Below, one piece after another: positions 10,328 to 20,810 of a DNA stretch of 64,000 bases. Location: contig OX235274.1 in the NCBI GenBank assembly GCA_944472155.2, positions 40,112,052 through 40,176,051 on the forward strand. Direction: 5' to 3'. The position numbers and the translations under genes were made by a program. Source of the DNA: Trichobilharzia szidati. Its lineage: Eukaryota; Platyhelminthes; Trematoda; Strigeidida; Schistosomatidae. The notes under the pieces are model-generated. The model saw only the letters and a program-made list of their open reading frames with translations, was not told the DNA's origin and made no database searches. Numbering within the stretch: position 1 is the stretch's first letter; each line of letters opens with the position of its first letter.

Positions 10328-12345
10328 AATCACTCCAAGTTGAGTCTACTGTTATTGCCATTCTATTATGTTCGACTAAGTGTCTCTTTGACTACTTAAA
10401 ATGTAAATCGATTATTAGTGAGTACTGAATCACTTTCCATTTGGCGGGCATTTATGTTTAGAAGTGAAACAAATTGTAATAATAACATTGATCCCAATCG
10501 CTTTATTCTGAAAAGTTTTCTTTAAATACGATAAACAATTTTCAACTTGTTTTGTTGCGGAGTATTTACTCCTTGTACAAGATTTTCAAGTAATACAATA
10601 ATGGACAATGCATCACTTCAGGCAATATTGATTATTCCATCTGCAACATGCTGTATTATTCTACAAAGTTTTTTCTCCCATTTTCTTCAAAATATTCGTA
10701 GCGGTAGGTTGAGATATTTTTTTTTTCAAAATATGCGTGATGAGAGTAGATTACAATTCATGAACGTAGTTAGATGGGCAAAACAGTATGAAATGCAGTA
10801 AATATGATATCGGTAGACCAGTGATTTAAACAAGCCGCCAGGTAATTTAATCATTTGAAAGTCTCCTGCAGACTTTCCTTTTTCCACTCTTATTATTTAA
10901 AAAACTATGTTTTCAGTAATTAAACTGGCCATTGCATCCTATAAAAAATCTAACGATTCAGGCGTTCATGAAGCTACTGCTGAATGGGAATTGAAAAATG
11001 CATTATTGATTTTAGTATCAAACTTGGGCACTGTGGTAGAGTATAACTCCATTATAGATAAGACTTTATTTTAATAACTCACAAAGTGTCACACAGTAAT
11101 ATTAACTGATGACCACGCTTTGAGCACAAACTATTGCTCATAATCATATCAAGTCTATATGATATGATTATGAAAAATGCATATTCGAGATTTTCTTTTT
11201 CTAATAGACTGTAGTAGCTTTCAATTCCTGAGAATATAGCAGACGGTATAAAAATATAGAATTATGTGGTAGGCAAGTGTTTATCAAAAATGTGCCGTAA
11301 TGTTCTTAATATAACCAGTTTTAAATGTGTTGTGTGGTTGAAACTGAAGTTTGATATATGCAAATCATATGGTCTGTGTTATTTTTATTGAATTAGAATG
11401 ATACTACTGTATTTATCTAAGTAGTGTAACGGAAACTACAAAAATATTCACGCCTACAGTTCTTAACTATAAATGCAAACTAAAAACCTTTTATCGCATA
11501 AATAAGACATTTTAGTCAGTTTATTCACAGTGTCAGTTATCTGTAATTAAATGACCGGTGTTGTTACCAATTTTATATCAGTAGTCGTTAGTAAAAATTA
11601 AGAAGAAAGTCACCTAATTTAACTGCAAATACTGTGGCATTTAAAAAAAGAAATTAAGAGGGTATTACCACAAAGAAATTTTGAAAATTCACAAATAGAA
11701 TTACTAAATTGGTTAGCTTTCTAATTTGTTCTGATTATAGAAACCAAAAAAATTATGTTCACTACTCACGTAATTGTGTCTTTCATCCCCATTTTATTTT
11801 TACATCATTACCTGAAAAAAGTTTCTTAAATTGTCTCAGCAGTAGTCATCTTAACCCCACATGATATATATTTAGAACTATTCAGCGGTTACGTAATTAG
11901 TGATAAAAATATCTCGCAGTTACGAAATGTGTGTATTAATAGACATAAATGTCTGAGTTGCAGTACTAAATAAGGCAAACGTGTAGTTTATTATGCGACT
12001 GGTAATTGATGCAGTGAAGAATTTTTAGCTGATTTTTTATTTTTCTGTCTCAAATACACAAGGGCTTAATAAAAAGACTTTTATTTATCAAAATAATATA
12101 AAATGAATTCCTTCTCATCAAAGTAAAACTGCTAGCTGACTTCATTTAAGCTACAAACTCTCTTAATAAGTATGCTGTTCAATTGTAATGAATATTTTCT
12201 GACTAAGACTTTTGAAGTATAGTGAAGAGACATGGTGTCTTATTTGGGAATGAATTTCTAGTACAAGCGCATTCTTGCTGTCCTTAAAACTGAAGTGAAG
12301 TGTAGTACTTGTGTGTGTGTGTGTTTCTTTTTGTCACAAAATGAG
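10328..12345. other. unassigned AT-rich region with PLE repeat remnant
   Basis: About 2 kb without a supported gene. At 11017-11180 the minus strand carries the PLE-type terminal sequence also seen at 45650-45795 (acttgggcactgtggtagag, cacagtaatattaactgatg). A (GT)n tract lies at 12310-12324. Elsewhere I recognise nothing. Confidence 0.5.
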
Positions 12346-12578
12346 GTGTATCGGTGGCACAGCAGTTAGGACGCTCGCCAACCATGCACATGGTCTGGGG
12401 TTCGATCCCTGTCCGACGCACTCCTTTACCTCGCTAACCCGGTAGTAAGACTGGTAGAGAGAGAAGGTTGGACATGAGTCTAGCATCCCCATCCTGTAAA
12501 AATAAACGCCACTGCTACAGAAACTTTAAGCCTCTAGCCTAAAACCCTATGTTCCACTGGGAACGTGAAGGAATAAAA
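12346..12578 (+). mobile_element. tRNA-headed SINE
   Basis: Full module order: tatcggtggcacagcagtta, B box ggttcgatccc, cgacgcactcctttacctcg, tagtaagactgg, aggttggacatgag, aaacgccactgctacagaaa and the tail ccctatgttccactgggaac. I could not see a convincing target duplication. Confidence 0.9.
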
Positions 12579-12699
12579 GAAACAAGTTTACTCTTCAGAT
12601 CATATTTTACAAAAATAAAACTTGAATTTGAACAAAGCAAAAATAAATAGTCTGTGCAGAATAAGAATCTTTCGGAACAAATAAATCAGGTTTTAAACA

Positions 12700-13060
12700 T
12701 TTGATAACTACCGCTTCGGAAAATTTGTGCAGAGGTGAGTTATACTGCCTTTAAATAATCTTGAGGAGTTTCACAATGTGCATCTCATGAGCGGTATCAA
12801 TTAGATTTCTGCCAACAGCATTATTCAAAGCATCTGTTCCCATGAGAAGTAAGCTTTTCTCGTAAATGTTCAGAGAATCTAAGATATACCCTTTTTTCTG
12901 TTCCCCAAAAATAACTGCTACCGCAGATGCATGTTGACCTTTTTACACAATTAAAATTAACAAAAGAAGGGAGTCTATTAGACTTTGCTTGCACCAACGA
13001 CTATGTTGTTCGATAAAGGGGAATCAACTTGACTGCGGGATATGTTCTGACAAGAGAAGT
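12700..13060 (-). pseudogene. PLE GIY-YIG nuclease remnant
   Basis: On the minus strand the block near 12820-12990 reads LPSFVNFNCVKRSTCICGSS and RVYLRFSEHLREKL, matching the Cys-rich GIY-YIG strands of PLE nucleases (compare 63552-63752). It is truncated and interrupted. It may belong with the minus-strand RT remnant at 13830-14820, the two being split by a plus-strand PLE piece at 13150-13800. Confidence 0.6.
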
Positions 13061-13149
13061 ATTCAGTCTTCTGTTGATCATTACTGCAGTATTATCGCCT
13101 TCTGAATCAGTCTGAATCAAAATACGTCTTTCATTTAATGTAGTTTGTT

Positions 13150-13800
13150 TTGCACTTAGATTTCCAAATCCTCCAATTACTAGCTCAATTCTCGAGCGCT
13201 TGGTGAACTCAGGTCACGTAGCTCAACCAGAGTCGTCTTTCAAAATCATCTACAAGGTGAGGCCAAATGGTACGAAGGGTGTCAGCTTTCGGCTTTTGTG
13301 TATGGCAGAGGCGCTGGCAATTTTTCAATACAACCTCGAACTCTGTATACAGTAAAATTTGTCCAGTCTCTTATTCTACCTTGGTCTTAACCTCTTTACT
13401 AGTCGTTCCCTGTAAAAAAATTTTGGTTTTTTCTTTTTTTAAAATTTTACTTTTAGTTTGTTTTTGCTTAAACAATTAATTCACTATTATCACTCTCATT
13501 TACTCCTTTTGTACATTTTCACACCCTCTTTACACTTCTTAAATTGACACTCAACTACCTTTATTCTCACTCAATAGCAATTTTAAACTTATCAGATTTC
13601 TATCTTTGTACCGTTGAGTACCAAGGAATTTACAACTATTAATTGTTTACTTCTAAAGCCACTTCCGAGTAATTATATCAGTTATGTCACCTAATATTAC
13701 TTAATAATAGACCACTGTATAATTTTGTTAAGTATAAATACGACTGTACAGCCTTTGAAGATGATTTCGTCGATAAAGAAAATTTTCTTCGCTGAATGTG
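13150..13800 (+). mobile_element. PLE terminal-repeat fragment
   Basis: Begins in the end of the nuclease frame: about 13180-13370 reads LVNSGHVAQPESSFKIIYKV and CMAEALAIFQYN, equivalent to the SSILDHLV/IIYR/AEAIAIR blocks of the complete element. It then runs through AT-rich 3' untranslated sequence to a hammerhead-like motif at 13750-13794. It lies opposite in orientation to the PLE remnants on both sides. Confidence 0.6.
13750..13794 (+). ncRNA. degenerate PLE hammerhead
   Basis: Shows AGCC (stem I), TTTGAAGA in place of CTGATGA, a possible stem II TGATTTCGTC, GATAAA in place of GAAA, stem III AGAAAATTTTCTT, then GCTG. The layout is that of the PLE hammerheads at 27476 and 28528, with core damage. 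Confidence 0.5.
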
Positions 13801-13829
13801 TCTTTTATTTTCTTCCATACTTGCTGATG

Positions 13830-14820
13830 AATTTCTACGGGTAACTATTACTTTTTCAAAATTTTCTCAAAGTTCAGCAGTTCTTCCCCTGGTTTTTCAG
13901 TGGAGCATATTCTTATGGCTGTACAAAAGAAATCTGACCAATGCCTTTCTATAGCCTTTCAAAAGCTACCTAAGTATAAGTATAGTTCATCACGTGAGGA
14001 TTTGCAGACTTCCATCTTCTAGGCGTTTCATGATAATGTCAAGAAAATGGAAATTTCCATCAATTTCATATGCCATTGTGAAGCCACTATTTTCATGCGT
14101 GTCATTGAACATTTGAAGTAGGTGACAGGCATGTCCTTCATCACCGCACATTACGAAAGTAACATCAACATATCAACAGCAGGTGGTTATTTCATAGATT
14201 GGCACCCCTCAACTTTGTTATCTCAAGATTAAACATGAAGATATCTGCTAGCAATGATACTAGTGTACTCCTTAAAACTACACCATTTATTTGACTTTAA
14301 ACGGTGAACCGCACTGGCAAAGGTAGCAGTTTGGACAGCTGGTATATAATATTTACTGTTTATAAATTGGAGTCTTTATGGATATGGAAGTTACATCAAG
14401 TGTCACCATAAGCTCATTTGAAACGTTCAAGTTGTTTAGGTTTTCGGAAAAAAATGGGATGAGTGTTTCACTGTTTATGCAGATGTTCGTTGACAAATGG
14501 GCGCCAACTTCTCTGAAAGCAAACGAGCTGCCTTTTGGTGAAGTGAGGGGATCCCATGAAGTATAGATCCCCTGAAGACATCTTACCTGTGTAGTTTTGT
14601 CAAGCCATGCACATAAGGCATAGGAGACTCATGAGATTTTAAATCGTTGTAAGTACTGTCGTCAATAAATTTCCTTTCAAGAAGATCTCTCAATAAATTT
14701 GCGATGTGCTTCTCAATCTCATCAATCCTGAATTTGTTCGAATTTTCTACTCTAAACCTCAGCGGGTCATTCAAAATACATTTAGTCAAGTGATAAAGCA
14801 TCAGAGATTGTACTGATAGA
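13830..14820 (-). pseudogene. PLE reverse transcriptase remnant
   Basis: The frame at 14583-14801 (minus) reads IEKHIANLLRDLLERKFIDD, then YNDLKSHESPMPYVHGLTKL, the pre-RT block of PLEs (compare LYEEIRPTGTYMPRLYGLPK at 23278). Further along the minus strand, about 13960-14170, comes EGHACHLLQMFNDTHE and IDGNFHFLDIIMKRLEDGSL, the post-catalytic FLD block. The catalytic motifs between are lost or scrambled. Multiple frameshifts make it a pseudogene. Confidence 0.65.
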
Positions 14821-14898
14821 CAAGATAGACTACATTATCAAGACAAAATAAATGGTGGCCTCTGCATGAAAACATTTATTTTTGGTTAGAGGGTTTCA

Positions 14899-15138
14899 TC
14901 ATGAGCTGAAATTGGTTAGAGAACCATTGAGAAATCAGCTGGGAGTACTGGATAGATGTTTCGTCCCACTTTAGGACTCTTTATCAGTACACACCCACAA
15001 ACAGGGTTCGAAGCCACGACCTTCTGGTTACAAGGCTAGCGAGCTCGTAGACCATGAAGTCACTGGGACCCGATCCAATGGCCAGCCCATGAATTCCAAC
15101 TTCTGCCAATTCACGACATAGTGCGACCGCTGGCCAAT
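14899..15138 (-). mobile_element. SINE-2, split by a LINE
   Basis: Minus-strand SINE-2 with hammerhead-like motif, tRNA-like part (gggttcgaagccacg, gaccatgaagtcactgggac) and the cgatccaatggccagcccat block. It stops at ggccaat and resumes at 15803 (gccaatgtctttggcgagta), exactly as the intact copy at 16510-16570 reads through on the other strand. Confidence 0.8.
14945..15000 (-). ncRNA. hammerhead-like motif of SINE-2
   Basis: On the minus strand: GTACTG/CAGTAC stem I, core ATAAAGA, stem II GTCCTAAAGTGGGAC, GAAA, ACATCTATC. Positions 3 and 5 of the core differ from the canonical CTGANGA, so activity is unlikely. Confidence 0.6.
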
Positions 15139-15802
15139 CGGTCGGTCGGTTTTCGACATAGAACATTGCACATATGTGCGGCAGTTCAAGTCGCCACACT
15201 CCATGTAGCACACTAAGGAAGAGAAGAAAGTAGGAGAGATGCATAATATAGACAGTAAACAGAGGTGTGAGACAAAGGAATAGTAATAACGAAGAATAAA
15301 ACAGTTTCATTGGAAATCATACGTCACAAGGAGTGGATGCATCTGCGCCACTGAGAACGATTTTGAGCCATATCAGCGATTGTCTCCATCCATTGGTTTT
15401 TACTGTCCCAAGGGCCCCAACCAGGAAGCCAGTCTACACCTTCCTAGGTGGCTTAGACTAACAGTTGTAGATTTCATTGACTGGTGCCATGTTTTGATTT
15501 GACCGCCGGTAGCTCTTTTCCAGCCTGGCCCTATATCAGCTAACACTGCCCATCGAGGAAGGCAATGACTAGGCATACGTAACACATGTCCTAACCATCT
15601 CAGTCGATGTAATTTCACAGTCTCATCGACTGATTTCCTCGCCTTACCTAGCACTCGACCGAAGCATAACCTCAATAATACTCACCTTATTATACCACTT
15701 CACGCGGGAGATAGAACGCAGACACCTATGATCTAAGACAGCTAATCTTTTCATGTCTTCCGCTCTCAATGGCCAGGTCTCACAGCCATAAAGGAGGACG
15801 GA
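15139..15802 (-). mobile_element. SR2-like RTE LINE inserted in SINE-2
   Basis: Bracketed by gccaat at 15133-15138 and 15803-15808, with SINE-2 sequence continuing across. The minus strand carries a LINE C-terminus and ends in ACCGACCGACCG, a short tetranucleotide tail. It belongs to another RTE subfamily than the copies at 2480, 17884 and 42538. Confidence 0.75.
15330..15800 (-). pseudogene. SR2-like LINE C-terminal coding end
   Basis: The minus strand reads LLYGCETWPLRAEDMKRLAV, then DHRCLRSISRVKW, and after a frameshift ARKSVDETVKLHRLRWLGHV, GGQIKTWHQSMKS and LSHLGRCRLASWLG. This is the well-conserved C-terminal tail of trematode RTE-type RT proteins. No catalytic motif is included. At least one frameshift, near 15660, separates the blocks. 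Its only role today is as inserted debris in the SINE. Confidence 0.75.
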
Positions 15803-15840
15803 GCCAATGTCTTTGGCGAGTATTCGTCCTCATCATCCTT

Positions 15841-16430
15841 CATCTAATTTCATAAAATGGAATAGGCGTGTGAAATGACACCTGACTTAAAATAAAAGAG
15901 GTTCACTTAGAGACATAACTCAGTTTCGAAAATATTTATTACAGATATGGCAAAATTTGTGTGCTAAATCAGGACAAAAAGAGATGTTTGGGAATTTCAA
16001 AGCAATACATGCTTAAGTCTAATAATTACATTTATGATACTTCCTATAATTTTACTTACTGTTATTAGAATCTTTACCAGTTGCATTTGGTTTCACTTAT
16101 ATGTCAAATGACATAACTATTTACCACACGCTGACTCTTGTTATATTTGTTGTTGTTCTAATTGCTATTTATGGTATTAATCAGATGGCACAGTGTGATC
16201 TAAACAACTTTGGTTTCTGTAGGTTCCTTTGGTGAAACTTCAGCCTCGAACTGTGTAATTTTCATTTGCGAATTTCATTTCTTGTATTTCAAGTCCGCTG
16301 AAATAGCTAGTCTGAATATGAGTGATTTCAACTCGTTTAGCTGTCTGGCACACACTGCTGATCAGCTGAGTCATAATCGAGTGACCAACAAATCAAGTGA
16401 CCTACGAACCAACACTTAAATATCGATGAG
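15841..16430. other. unassigned AT-rich stretch
   Basis: No supported gene. A short plus-strand frame at 16210-16419 has no recognisable motif. Confidence 0.4.
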
Positions 16431-16775
16431 ATGCTCACTGGCGACTGGCCCTATTCAGGTAGGTAGTTATCTGGGGTTCTAGTGGGAAGTCGTGACCAGT
16501 AGGGTACAGCAGGTCGAGTGTGAGGACAAATACTCGCCGAAGACATTGGCTAGTGGTCGCGCTATGTCGTGAATTGGCAGAAGTTGGAATTCATGGGCTG
16601 GCCATTGAATCGGGTCCCAGTGACTTCATGGTCGACAAGCTCGCCTTGTAACCAGATCTTGGGTTCGAACACCGTGATGTGTGTGCGTACTGATGAAGAG
16701 TCTCATAGTGGGGCGAAACAGCTGTCCAGTACTCCCAGCTGGTTTTCCAATTAATCTCTAACTAATGTAAGCTCA
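16431..16775 (+). mobile_element. SINE-2: tRNA/hammerhead SINE, near full length
   Basis: Reads through all modules: gtgggaagtcgtgaccagta, gaattggcagaagttggaat, the tRNA-like gggtcccagtgacttcatgg and cttgggttcgaacacc, gtgtgcgtactg, the hammerhead-like core and cagtactcccagctggtttt. The middle segment also shows the uninterrupted form of the site into which the LINE at 15139 inserted. Confidence 0.85.
16687..16732 (+). ncRNA. hammerhead-like motif of SINE-2, best preserved
   Basis: Stem I GTACTG/CAGTAC (6 bp), core ATGAAGA, stem II GTCTC...GGGGC with one or two wobble pairs, GAAA, a palindromic ACAGCTGT stem III and cleavage triplet GTC. Only core position 3 (A instead of C) departs from CTGANGA. 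Because C3 pairs with G8 in active hammerheads, and G8 is kept here, this change should impair activity. Confidence 0.7.
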
Positions 16776-17104
16776 TGATGTCATCCTGTAACCAATTAAT
16801 CGAGTAAAATGGCAGTCAGGTATTTCGATCACTTCTGATATCACTAACAAACACTAGGTAGTATATAGTACAATATACCATTCTATTTAGTGAATGGTAT
16901 GTCATATTCATGAGAGTTGAAAAGTCTAATTTTATATCTCAGTATTTTTCTATAATTCAGTATACAGTGATTGATCCAATGTAACATTTTGCTTATTGAA
17001 ATTTAATCAAATCAACACAAAGGAAGATATTTCTAATTTAATTGAAGAAACCATACAGTTATATAAAACACACTGATTTCATACTACGTTTAGATTAAAA
17101 TTAA

Positions 17105-17220
17105 GGTCCTAGGTTTGATTACCAGTTTGGTTGTGGATGTATACTGCTGAACAATCCCCCAAAAACGGGTGAAACATCTATCCACTTCTCAGTGGTTCTC
17201 TAACCGAGGTCAGTTCGTGT
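17105..17220 (+). mobile_element. SINE-2 fragment with hammerhead-like motif
   Basis: Only the end of the tRNA-like part (ggtttgattacc), the hammerhead-like motif (17141-17188) and the tail cagtggttctctaaccgagg remain. The motif has core CTGAACA, with position 3 kept but position 8 changed, and GAAA intact. Confidence 0.65.
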
Positions 17221-17279
17221 TCAATCTTGAAATCAAAAGAGTAATTAAAAATTAGCCTAGTGCCTAGTCCAGTAGCTGT

Positions 17280-17340
17280 CCAGAAGTTATCGAAAAGAAT
17301 ATTCTTTGTTCAGTAACCATTCTTTTGAATAAATAATTGT
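17280..17340 (+). repeat. PLE terminus remnant
   Basis: The stretch gttatcgaaaagaatattct followed by ttgttcagtaaccattcttt matches the hammerhead 3' half and outer end of the PLE repeats at 41571-41640. The CTGATGA half is damaged (gtccagaag). Confidence 0.6.
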
Positions 17341-17883
17341 TCAGTGTTTTAAATGTACTTGAAAAAGCAGATGTCAATGGAAGTGAACACTGAACGTTGG
17401 TTCATTGGCCTTGGTCGCCATTGGCGGGCAACTCGAAGGCGTGAATAGTTCAATCGTGTACAAGCTGGAAGAAGATGGAAGAATACGAATAACTGCACAG
17501 CATATTCATTGTAAAACATTTGTTTACATACTATGTACTAACCACGATTTTAATTGCCAAATAATACAACTTCCTTCTTACAAACACTGGTGTTTTAGAG
17601 TTAAAGTCGAGAATGAGTCGTGGTAATTATCCGTTCGGAACGTCTTCGTAACAATAAGAACTTAGTTTTAAGTTCCTTGACGGCAGGTTTTAGAGGTTGT
17701 GAACCACTCTTATAACACTAGTACTACAAGGTTACCTCACAAGCTGCTGAAAAGTAATATATTAAAAATGATATTCATCAACAACCTGTTTCAGTGTCTT
17801 GTTGTCGCATAGACTGGAACATTGCTAATGAGAGCAGTTCTGATCAAATATTTACAATAACTGACAAGAGGAAACAGTTCAAA
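17341..17883. other. unassigned stretch with an unrecognised short frame
   Basis: A plus-strand frame of 73 codons at 17405-17626 (GGQLEGVNSSIVYKLEEDGR, ITAQHIHCKTFVYILCTNHD) has no motif I recognise and no sign that it is a gene. Nothing else is supported here. Confidence 0.3.
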
Positions 17884-18720
17884 ACAAGTGTTCTTATTGT
17901 CACACAAAATCCAAGACTTACAAGCGAAAACCCACAAACTGGTCGAAGAAGCAGCCAGAGAAGACAGGACTCCAGGTGAACATAGACAAGACGGAGGTTA
18001 TGAAAATAAACAACCAACAACAACAACAGCAGCAACAACATCCACCGCCAATCACCATCAACGAGAGGGATTTGAAAGAGGTAACTTCATTCACTTATCT
18101 AGGGAGCATTGTCTCAGCCACAGGAGGAACAGACGACGATGTCAAATCGAGAATCGGGAAGGCGAGAAACACATTCATCAACTTGAAACCAATCTGGAAA
18201 TCTTCGTCACTCCTCAGCATCAACAACAAAATTCGGATTTTCAATACAAACGTCAAGTCAGTCAGTTCTTCTATACGGATCAGAAACTTGGTGGGTCACA
18301 AAGAATATTTCCAACAGCCTGTTGCAGACCTTTATCAACATCTGTCTTCGTTCTGTACTGAATATCAGATGGCCGGAAAGAATCAACAACAAGAAACTAT
18401 GGGAACAAACAAAACAAGAGCCAATCGCCCAACAAATATGCAGGAGAAAGTGGAGATGGATTGGACACTCGCTGAGGAGGCCGCTGGGTGACATCGCGCG
18501 TCAGGCCAGTGCTCGAGTGGAACCCGAAAGGGAAGCGGCGAGTGGGACGTCGAAAGGTGACATGGAGGAGAACGTGTGAAGAGGAGCTGAGACAGGGTGG
18601 ATTAACATGGATGCAGGTGGAAAGTACAGCAGATGACAGAAGCAAGTGGAGACGTGCAGTTGAAGCCCTATGTTCCACTAGGAACCCAAGGGAACAATAA
18701 TAATAATAAATAATAATAAT
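17884..18720 (+). mobile_element. RTE-type LINE, 5'-truncated
   Basis: Starts in the RT palm just after the catalytic loop and ends with the tail gttgaagccctatgttccac, taggaacccaagggaacaat and an (AAT)n microsatellite at 18690-18720. It is the clearest RTE 3' end in the window and the reference for the tail shared with the SINE. Confidence 0.85.
17888..18700 (+). pseudogene. RTE reverse transcriptase C-terminal region
   Basis: Blocks in order but in three frames: FLLSHKIQDLQAKTHKLVEE, then LQVNIDKTEVMKI-like with a run of eight glutamines, VTSFTYLGSIVSATGGTDDD and INNKIRIFNTNVKSV; next TFINICLRSVLNIRWPERIN and ICRRKWRWIGHSLRRP; and last EWNPKGKRRVGRRKVTWRRT to SKWRRAVEALCS. At least three frameshifts (about 17960, 18265, 18500) break it. 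The catalytic FADD lies just upstream of the truncation. Function in the family: target-primed reverse transcription. Confidence 0.8.
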
Positions 18721-19439
18721 TCTTATTGTTCACAAGGGACTGACACAAACAACTGACACTCATTTATTTCATTTGAGAATAAGCTGTTTTGTGAATCTTG
18801 AGTTGTCTCCATTGACCTTACTCTAGTCAAGCACTCATGAACTGTGAAGTAAACTGGGAGACTGAAACGTTATCATCTGAAACTAAGAATACGTGAGTCA
18901 GAAAAAGAATTACTTCTCGGATATCCACTTCAGAACGGTACAGTCATTTAGGGGTATACAAATACAGTGTTACTTGAGAACGAAAGTTGACGGCTACTTT
19001 CAGTCTGTGACAGAGTTGATCAAAGTTTATGAGAAATAGTAATGTATGAAAAATTCTGAATAATCCAGCGTAACCGAAAGGGCTTGCGAGTAATTAGTTA
19101 AGTGATGAATAATCACTAGGGAATCTATCTCATATGCACCGAAGATACACCGAGTACAGAATTTGGATCCTGCAGAAACACTCTAATCAAAAATGGATAT
19201 TCAGCCACTTCCATCAACGAATACACAAAGAGAAAGGTCGATGTCTGACTAAACCTGGATGTGTTAGAGAAATTACTAATTGTTAATCTGAAATTCTAGG
19301 TGGGTGCAATTAGTGAAGTTTTTCGAAGCTATCTGTTGAGATGAATTTCAAAAATATTCGTCGTCTCATGCCTGCTCCTAATCTTCACCACACTTGCGCA
19401 CTTGTTAACCAGAACATCGAGGATTAGATCCTGCTGTTG
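18721..19439. other. unassigned stretch
   Basis: About 700 bases with no supported gene, tRNA-like head or LINE tail. Confidence 0.4.
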
Positions 19440-19700
19440 GTGACTTCAGTGTGCATTTACTACTTCACCTGGTCTTGTGAAGTTAAGTACATAGACCTTA
19501 CCAGCAGGACACTGTCAAGATGTGCCCATGAAAACCTACCAATGTCTTTGTGTAAAGAGAACGCAGAATATTTAACAGCTCAGTTCTTGAGGACATTATT
19601 ACTTCTGGTCGTGCAGCATCAACAGAGACTTCGTTTGGAGTTATACATAAATTAAGAAAGAACTCCGTTCCCATCTTCTTCATGCCACTGAAGTCCCTTG
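19440..19700 (+). pseudogene. PLE GIY-YIG nuclease remnant
   Basis: The frame at 19440-19655 reads YYFTWSCEVKYIDLTSRTLS, a GIY-YIG strand pair with YID in place of YIG, then HENLPMSLCKENAE. After a frameshift comes FNSSVLEDIITSGRAASTET and FGVIHKLRKNSVP, equivalent to INSSILDHLVQTG and IIYRVPNK of the complete PLE. It is a short, broken copy of a third PLE lineage. Confidence 0.6.
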
Positions 19701-19744
19701 ATTTCCATAAGGGAAAAGTTGGAATTGATGTTTTTTCATATTTT

Positions 19745-19890
19745 TTTGATTACAGCTTGATTCCACACTGTATTTTTTGGTACAGGTATGGAATTTTCAG
19801 CATGTGATATTGGTAGTCCAAATTTCGCAGGTTGACCATAGATATCAGATGTGCATGGTCGGCGAGAGTCCTAACCGCTGTGCCGCCGAT
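19745..19890 (-). repeat. chimeric tail/SINE-head module
   Basis: Contains gcttgattccacactgtatt, ggtacaggtatggaattttc (like the SR1-type 3' end at 39360-39400), then agtccaaatttcgcaggttg, and a minus-strand SINE head (tgcatggtcggcgagagtcc, ctgtgccgcc). The same junction order occurs at 42481-43691, where an RTE element interrupts it. Confidence 0.6.
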
Positions 19891-20362
19891 TGTGGCCTTA
19901 GTGTCAACTTTAGCTTCCTGAATTGTTGTACAATGAAGTCTGTGTAGTCCTTTTACTTTTTGTTTCTGTAACCCATCTTCAGTCCTTTGTTCCCCAAGTG
20001 ATTATTTGTCATTCAACTAAATAGTCGTAAACCCTCTAGAGTAAATCAGATTATCCACAATTTCCCATACACTGCTATTTCTCACATACTTTGAATTATT
20101 TTGTCACTAATTGACAGTAGTAATATATGACTTTTTTTGCCCATTAACACTGTAAATATAATCACTCCGAAATGACTTTACAGTTTTGAGCTGCAGTTAG
20201 CAATAGAGATCTGTTCGCTGACATATTTTTTCTCAATTACGTCACATGGCAATTTCGAACTAATGTAATAGAGCCAAATAGTAATCAGCCACAAAATAAG
20301 AACTTCATATCTTCAGTTGAAAGGCTATTCAAAAATATGCCAAGTGTAGATATTAGTGGTAC

Positions 20363-20790
20363 CTGACTGATAGAATTCAGTCTGCACCAAAGAAAGGACT
20401 AGAAACATCACACTAGTTACTGACTAGTGTCCAATCAAAGCATCCACTACGGTCCTACATGAGGTCAGTGGCGAGCCCGAATAGCTCAGTGGTAATGTCT
20501 CTGACTGCAGCACTCACTAGGTGACGCGGGTTTGAATCTCAGGAGGGACATGAGTTCCTTCAAGGCTGCAGATACGCCTTGCTGACTAGTGAGTGCAGAC
20601 TAGCACGAAACCTAGGTCTAAGGCTTCCTGCCGATTGCCTCCAACCATCTGATATCATCAAATCAATGTGCACCATGATGGCGAGCAACTTAGAATGCTG
20701 GCTACATTGCAAACCTGACTGATGGAATTCAGTCTGCACCAAAGAAAGGACTAGAAACATCACACTAGTTACTACTGTCCAATCAAAATA
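20363..20790 (+). mobile_element. SINE-3: tRNA-like element with duplicated flanks
   Basis: A tRNA-like segment (20474-20548: gcccgaatagctcagtggta with A box, gcgggtttgaatctcagg with B box) is followed by gagttccttcaaggctgcag and ccttgctgac. A 70-base sequence (cctgactgat.gaattcagtc, caccaaagaaaggactagaa) lies at both ends (20363-20432 and 20715-20785). A related copy sits at 37055-37220. Confidence 0.6.
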
Positions 20791-20810
20791 TTAGTGGTAC
20801 GTTCAGTAAA

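Noticed and set aside
14984..15310. Minus-strand frame of 108 codons with hydrophobic N-terminus
   Set aside because: It spans the junction between the LINE insertion and SINE-2, so the apparent signal peptide is LINE 3' sequence and not a gene.
17405..17626. Short plus-strand frame as a possible small gene
   Set aside because: There is no motif, no splice or promoter evidence, and the frame is no longer than chance frames in the window.
20474..20548. Possible functional tRNA gene (agctcagtggta, gggtttgaatctc)
   Set aside because: It has diverged stems and a related, rearranged copy at 37055, so a tRNA-derived repeat is more likely.
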